A stretch of 64,000 nt of DNA from NCBI GenBank assembly GCA_023101885.1, contig JALPQD010000213.1, positions 1,683,001-1,747,000 on the forward strand, written 5' to 3'. The stretch's first letter is position 1; every line of letters starts with the position of its first letter. Of this stretch, positions 59,455-64,000 are shown piece by piece. Under the pieces are notes generated by a model. It worked only from the letters and a program-made list of their open reading frames with translations, had not been told where the DNA came from and did not search any database. This stretch comes from Typhlomys cinereus. Lineage: Eukaryota; Chordata; Mammalia; Rodentia; Platacanthomyidae. Made by a program: the position numbers and the translations under genes.

Positions 59455-59770
59455 TTTAATTGGCATTAATCATAAATTTATGTGTTTTCATCCCCCATTA
59501 CCTACACCTTACCCCATGCCTTCCCAGCCTTCCTGTTCTGCCCTCCCATCCATTTTCCTTCTTCTCCCACATCTCCCCACACGTACAACTGGGTTACATC
59601 TAGGCTGTCTGTACCAGTTAGTGCTTGGGCACTTTTAGATTGCAAATGCCCCCCCAGTGGGCAAACTGTAGAGTATAGAAATTTCCCCTCTCTTTTGTCT
59701 AGGACCAGTCCCATTCAGTCACTCGGGGTAGAGTCATGTCTGATGGGATCATCTCTGTTCCATTAACTTT
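59455..59770 (-). mobile_element. L1 3'-end-like fragment (antisense), tentative
   Basis: A/T-rich start, then a C/T-rich tract (CCATCCATTTTCCTTCTTCT, CCCACATCTCCCC) and a mixed tail. Layout as at 10.46 and 49.93 kb. The open frame here (94 codons) is not supported. Confidence 0.4.
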
Positions 59771-59802
59771 TAATATAAATTTCAAAATTCAAAATGTAAC
59801 AA

Positions 59803-60090
59803 GATTGGGCAGATAGCTCAGTGGATATTTACTTGCCACACAAATATGAGAATTTGAGTTCAGATATCTGACATATATATAAAAGATGGACACAGTAGTC
59901 TGCATTTTTAATTCCTGTGCTCCTACCCAAGGCAGGAGACAAGAGCAGAGTATTATCTGGAAGCTTAAGGATTGTCTATACACAGATATGAAAAACAATG
60001 ATACTCTATTTCAAACAAGATGGAAGATTAAACTCAGGCTGTCTTCTGAATGCACATCATAGCACAAACAATATTCTGTAAGAATGTTTA
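59803..60090 (+). repeat. B2/B3-like SINE
   Basis: Head AAGATTGGGCAGATAGCTCA then GTGGATATTTACTTGCC, B-box-like GAGTTCAGATATCTG, body, and a 3' end passing into CA-rich satellite. Confidence 0.7.
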
Positions 60091-60364
60091 CTCATACATC
60101 CACACACACAAACTCCTTACACAGACATCATATACATACATGTACACACACTTTATCTAAATATCATATATGCATCATGTACACATAAACACTTCACTCA
60201 GATATCATGCACACATCATATACACATACACCTTATACAGACATCAAATACACACATGAATATACACACCTTATCCAGGCATCATATATACATCATATAC
60301 ACCAATACCACACACAAGCATATCTCTCTCTCTCTCCCTCTCACACACACACACACCTTACACA
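60091..60364 (+). repeat. CA-rich degenerate satellite expanded from a SINE tail
   Basis: About 270 bases. The words CATACACATCA/TATCATAC recur at about 25-35 base spacing (several CAGACATCATAT-type units), then TCTC and CACA runs. Confidence 0.8.
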
Positions 60365-60725
60365 GATATCATGCAAACATGCAAATATGTGTATACACAA
60401 ACATCATACACTCACACAAGTAACACAAGCAAAGAAGCAGTAAGTACACATGGATTTCATAGAAGCATCTGTACTTCATTCTCTCATTTATGCCTAAGAA
60501 ATAACAACAGAAAGTTATATAACAGAAACCGGTCAGTACTTTTTAGTACAGGCAAAATGGGTACCTGTCTACAATGTACACTTTATTCTGCAAAAAAGGC
60601 GTGTTTCTGTAGTGTGAGATAGATTATGTAACGAGCCTGAAAATTCTATGCAGTCCTTGCACATTCTATATAATACTTTCCATACATGCTTAATAGTTAA
60701 CAATTTGAAGAATAAAATTTTAAAT
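60365..60725. other. unique sequence
   Basis: Nothing recognised. Confidence 0.3.
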
Positions 60726-61010
60726 CAATTATTCAGACGTCTACCTGAGCCAAATGCAGTCCATTAAAATGCCCGTTGTTTTATGCCCCTGTCTCCTCTT
60801 AAGACAATTTTCAAAGCTAAATCAGACACTTAATGCACCATCATCCCATTTCTCCCAGGTGTGTTCATGATGTAACTGTAAGGTCAATGCTGTTGAATAA
60901 TTTTAGGAGATTTAGATAAATCTTTCTGGTCTTTCATTTGAGCTTAGGAGATAGCATTTGCATAGTTTCTTCCTTTGTCCCATTTCCAAAAGGAAAGGGA
61001 AAAAGGTGGC
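60726..61010. promoter_or_regulatory. conserved-looking non-coding element (putative enhancer)
   Basis: Repeat-free block with CATTTGCATAG (octamer-like, ends near 60966), CACTTAATGCACC and CAATGCTGTTGAATAATTTT. Texture like developmental enhancers. No coding support. Confidence 0.35.
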
Positions 61011-61044
61011 AGGCACTCCATGGCACTGGTCAAGCTGATCCACC

Positions 61045-61213
61045 TACCAAGAGCCACTTTAACAGCCAGGATTCTTTAGAGGAACAAAACTGACTCTCTC
61101 TCTCTCTCTCTCTCTTTCTGTGTATGTGTGTGTATGTGTGTGTGTGTATTAAACTGACTATATATGTATATATATATCTATATATATATTAAACTGACTC
61201 ACAACTCACAAAT
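61045..61213 (-). mobile_element. ERVL-type LTR-like repeat (antisense), left part
   Basis: AACAGCCAGGATTCTTTAGA then GGAACAAAACTGACTC is the inverted LTR end. It is followed by TC, TG and TA microsatellites (61093-61190). A 12-base phrase ATTAAACTGACT occurs twice (61148, 61188). The element continues after the nested SINE. Confidence 0.6.
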
Positions 61214-61229
61214 AATAGCAGTGTCTTTT
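61214..61229 (+). repeat. target-site duplication, left copy
   Basis: AATAGCAGTGTCTTTT, exact copy at 61523-61538. Confidence 0.95.
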
Positions 61230-61522
61230 TTTTTTTAATTTTTTTTATTATTATTATTTATTCAACTGTGTGCATATGCGTGTGTATGTGCGCGCGTGCG
61301 TGTGTCTGTGTGTGTGTGTGTAGAACCACGGACGAATTCGCGAACCACCATGGACGCCTCCACCTCCTTCTGCCCAGGGATTCACAGGCTCCGCCCTACC
61401 AGGACCAGAAGCGCAGGCCGCCCCCGCTTCCGCCTGGCGTCTATACGTGGGATCTGGGATCCGAACTCAGGACCCTCCGCTTGCAAGGCGGAGGCTTAAC
61501 CCCTGAGCCACCTCTCCAGCCC
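61230..61522 (-). repeat. young B2-like SINE, copy 3 (antisense), nested in LTR
   Basis: Minus-strand reading: GGGCTGGAGAGGTGGCTCAG, GGGTTAAGCC, GAGTTCGGATCCCAGATCC, GC-rich body with GGCGGAAGCGGGGGCGGCC, CCATGGTGGTTCGCGAATTC, CA-rich part, AATAAATAATAATAATAAAA tail. Perfect 16-base duplications. It retains the most CpGs of the three copies, so it may be the youngest. Confidence 0.95.
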
Positions 61523-61538
61523 AATAGCAGTGTCTTTT
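61523..61538 (+). repeat. target-site duplication, right copy
   Basis: Exact second copy of the 16-base site. Confidence 0.95.
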
Positions 61539-62130
61539 AAAGAAGCCACCCATCACCCATAGCTGTTTAGTTCTTGAGGTGAATGTTTCAAAAGATTGAA
61601 GGATTCTGGAAAACTCTCAAGCCTCAATCATGCTGGAGAATTGAAGACCCCAGGCTCCAATGTCAGTGATGGACAACAATCAATTTGAAGATGCTGGGCT
61701 TCAGTGTGGGCAAGGAACTTACAGGTTCTGACATGCAGCAATGAACAGCAGCAAGGCCCACAAGACGGAGCTCCATGGCGTGAGAACAGTGGCAAGACTG
61801 AAAGGGCTGAGCTCTGACGTCAGCCAGGGACAGAGGCAGCAGCGGCAGCAGCAATGAAGAAGGCAGTGATGCACTGGCGATGGCCCCAACAGCAAGTTGA
61901 TACAGGATGAAGGAGGAGTAGGTCCCTCCTCCTCCTTGCACTTCTTTTTATCTCGTCCACCACTGGAAAGCACCACCCACTGTGGGCTGAGTCTTCTATA
62001 TCAATTAAACAATCACCTTTAGATTTGTTCAAGGACTTGCCCCAACCATTGTTTCTTCACAACTGTGCCCCAAACAGCCTTCAACCTTCAAGTTGATTCC
62101 TAAACCTAACTATCACAACACAAAGCTTGC
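61539..62130 (-). mobile_element. ERVL-type LTR-like repeat (antisense), right part
   Basis: Continuation of the LTR split by the SINE. It has GAATTGAAGACCCCAGGCTC, a GCA/AGC-rich part near 61830, TTTTTATCTCGTCCACCACTG (reverse of a promoter-proximal region), CACCCACTGTGGGCTGAGTC, and an end CCTAACTATCACAACAC that is the inverse of a TGT...-type LTR start. Frames on the minus strand (70-92 codons) are not genes. Confidence 0.55.
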
Positions 62131-64000
62131 TACCTCACAATAGCTCATAATTTCTTCTCTCAGGGAACTTAAAGGTCATAATTTATCCCCTTCTTACAGT
62201 GAAGCAAAGTGATTGGATAAAGAGAACTTAAGTTAAAGTCACTGTGTGCCTCAGAGACCTGTGGCTTTTCTGTCTTCTCTCTTTGTAACACTGCCCTCTC
62301 TCCACCAAGGTAAGAGTAGACACAATGTGTGTCCTTGTATGACTGAACATGCTGTCATTTACAGGTACTAGACTATAATCGTGAGGTTTAGTGGACTCTG
62401 TAGATACAGTTAACTTATTTCTGACATTTTCGTTTTAAGTCACATTTGTCTGATGGCAGATTGTACCCACACTAAACAAATCACCTGAGCAGCTCCTTAA
62501 AACAAAGGATCTTTCTTTAAAAAAAAAAAGAAATTTAGAACTTCTATTTTAAAACATTCTTAAATTCAGCTTGTTGAATGAGTGTGACAGTTCTAGGAGA
62601 TGATTGTCACATGCTTATTTCCATTTCCCAGGGTCCTTTATCATCACACTGGGATGGTAATTAATAAAGATAAAAATTGCTATCGGAGAATGCAACATTT
62701 CATCTGTCATATTGCTGCTGAGGAGAGGGGATTTCTCACCATGAGAGCCCAGTGGTGCGGTTTTATTGACTTTTATGTCATGTTTGTTTCAGTTTGCTAG
62801 TCAAAACAAGTTTCCCAGCTCCTCCTGGTCCAGAAGGTTCAGTTTGCTTCATGAAAATGAAGCTGTCTTGTTTTCTGGTTCATAAATCATTGTCAAGTAG
62901 AGCAAGATAACAGAAACAAGTTCAGATTCCAGAATGATTATCCTTAGAGATGATGTATTAAATATACATAATACAACTTGATTTTCATAAGCCATGTTGA
63001 CTTCGTAGAACAAAGGCTGAAGAGGGAAATTATCTCCTAAATGGCAGTGGAAGAGCATGCAACATCTAGCTAGGTGGGAATGAGAGAGGAGGGTAGGGAG
63101 TAGAGCATCCTCACATAGGAAGTTGGGGGTGTAGTCTCTACTTCCTTCTTCATGATTTAACCTGTTGTCATGCCTCCTCAAAACATGGCCATCTCTTTGG
63201 TGATTTTGTTTTTGAACCACCTGAGAAACCAATTCAGGAGAGATTTTCTTCCTTTCCTATTTTCTGCTGCTTCTCTTTCATCCTTGACTAAACATTGCTG
63301 TGAGAGGTTAGATCTTTCATTTAGAAATGTATAGCCTAATGTCTTTCCAGGAAATGAGCCTGGCTTGCAGTGTACCTCTGTAGTAGCCTAACTCATTCCT
63401 GGGAATTTTCTGAATGTCCCTACCATGACTGTCTTAGGGAAGACAGAGCAAAATTCTGGGGCAAAATTGCAGTGAAGTCAACAAGAGTCAAGAAAGACCT
63501 TGAGATTAGAAGTGTCCTTGGAACAACCCAGGGAACAATTTTCTAGTACATGTGCTGGATATTCTCCCAGAGCATAGCTTTCCATGATTCCACTTCATAT
63601 GTCTCAAAAGAATAACCAAGAATTATTTCCATTACTGCTTTAAAATAATTGGCCTCCTTTGGAAAGATGGAGGCCCTGGAAGCATAGTTGCTCATTCCTG
63701 TGCACACAGTGGTTCCCAGGGTGGGACCACACAGTAGGTTCCCATTAAGTGATACAAGCCTAACAGGAAGTAGGGAAATGTACCAAAGCTGTTGGAACTC
63801 AGTAAGTCCAAAGCACAGTCTACATTTGCGTGACCATACATTAGAGTTTTTGCAATGGGAAGGGAAAATTTCTAAAGCAAAAGATAACATCAAACATAAG
63901 CCTAACCTGCTCCATAAAATTATTGACAGGCAACTTTTTCCACCTTTCAGGGAAGCTCTGTCATATTCTAAAGACACTTTGGATAATGTTAACAAATTAG
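62131..64000. other. unique sequence
   Basis: No recognised repeats. The block 62620-62830 is conserved in texture (GGTAATTAATAAAG). A 150-codon minus frame at 63543-63995 runs to near the window edge. It lacks any domain or splice signal I can identify and is left uncalled. Confidence 0.35.

Noticed and set aside
59647..59666. CTCF-like GCCCCCCCAGTGGGC
   Set aside because: Needs an inserted base to fit the core; weaker than the site at 7.97 kb.
60091..60364. CRISPR-like spaced repeats
   Set aside because: Units are irregular CA-rich microsatellite DNA in a mammalian genome.
61268..61540. 90- and 67-codon frames
   Set aside because: They are the antisense of the young SINE; similar frames appear at its other copies.
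63543..63995. 150-codon minus-strand frame near the window edge
   Set aside because: No domain recognised and no splice-flanked structure; could be checked with the sequence beyond the edge but is not supported here.

Overview
This window is mammalian nuclear DNA, most likely from a rodent of the mouse-related group (Myodonta). The evidence is the repeat set: B2-like tRNA-derived SINEs on both strands, ID-like monomers, B1 fragments, a B4-like ID+B1 fusion, L1 3' ends with a purine-rich tract, MaLR/ERVL-like LTRs, and many long (CA)n, (GA)n and (GAAA)n microsatellites. I do not recognise the youngest SINE subfamily, so I cannot name the species. Nothing bacterial is present: no operons, ribosome-binding sites, dense ORFs or CRISPR arrays.

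I recognise no protein-coding gene. Most ATG-stop frames are short, and the long ones lie in purine/pyrimidine tracts, in repeats, or at lengths expected by chance. The window reads as a gene desert or the inside of a very large intron. The best coding hint is a pair of splice-flanked, phase-compatible candidate exons at 53,664-53,763 and 54,429-54,494, with a possible short ATG exon at 53,592-53,611. They match no family I know.

Layout. 1-8 kb: mostly unique sequence with a long polypurine tract (2.0-2.25 kb), a G-rich block (3.58-3.66 kb), a MIR fragment and a strong CTCF-type motif (7.97 kb). 8-14.9 kb: SINE-rich, interrupted by a conserved-looking element (11.54-11.84 kb) and a GC-rich promoter-like block (11.92-12.25 kb). 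15-19 kb: mainly unique. 19-26.3 kb: a dense cluster of LTR-like repeats, old L1 and a young SINE. 27-33 kb: L1 fragments, including one clean 5'-truncated insertion with target-site duplications at 28.6-29.1 kb. 33.5-41.5 kb: the most enhancer-like stretch, with several low-repeat, conserved-looking blocks and a CpG-rich block at 37.3-37.7 kb. 41.5-47.5 kb: AT-rich, few SINEs, old antisense L1. 47.5-53.3 kb: pyrimidine tracts, B1/B2-like SINEs and a second young SINE. 53.3-56.7 kb: candidate exons and conserved-looking DNA. 56.7-64 kb: L1, B1, SINEs, CA-rich satellite DNA, and an antisense LTR carrying the third young SINE.

If the unique blocks are functional, the simplest reading is long-range regulatory DNA (enhancers, an insulator-type CTCF site, one or two possible minor promoters) for a gene outside the window. 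Conservation was judged by eye from base composition and motif content, not by alignment, so those calls are inference.
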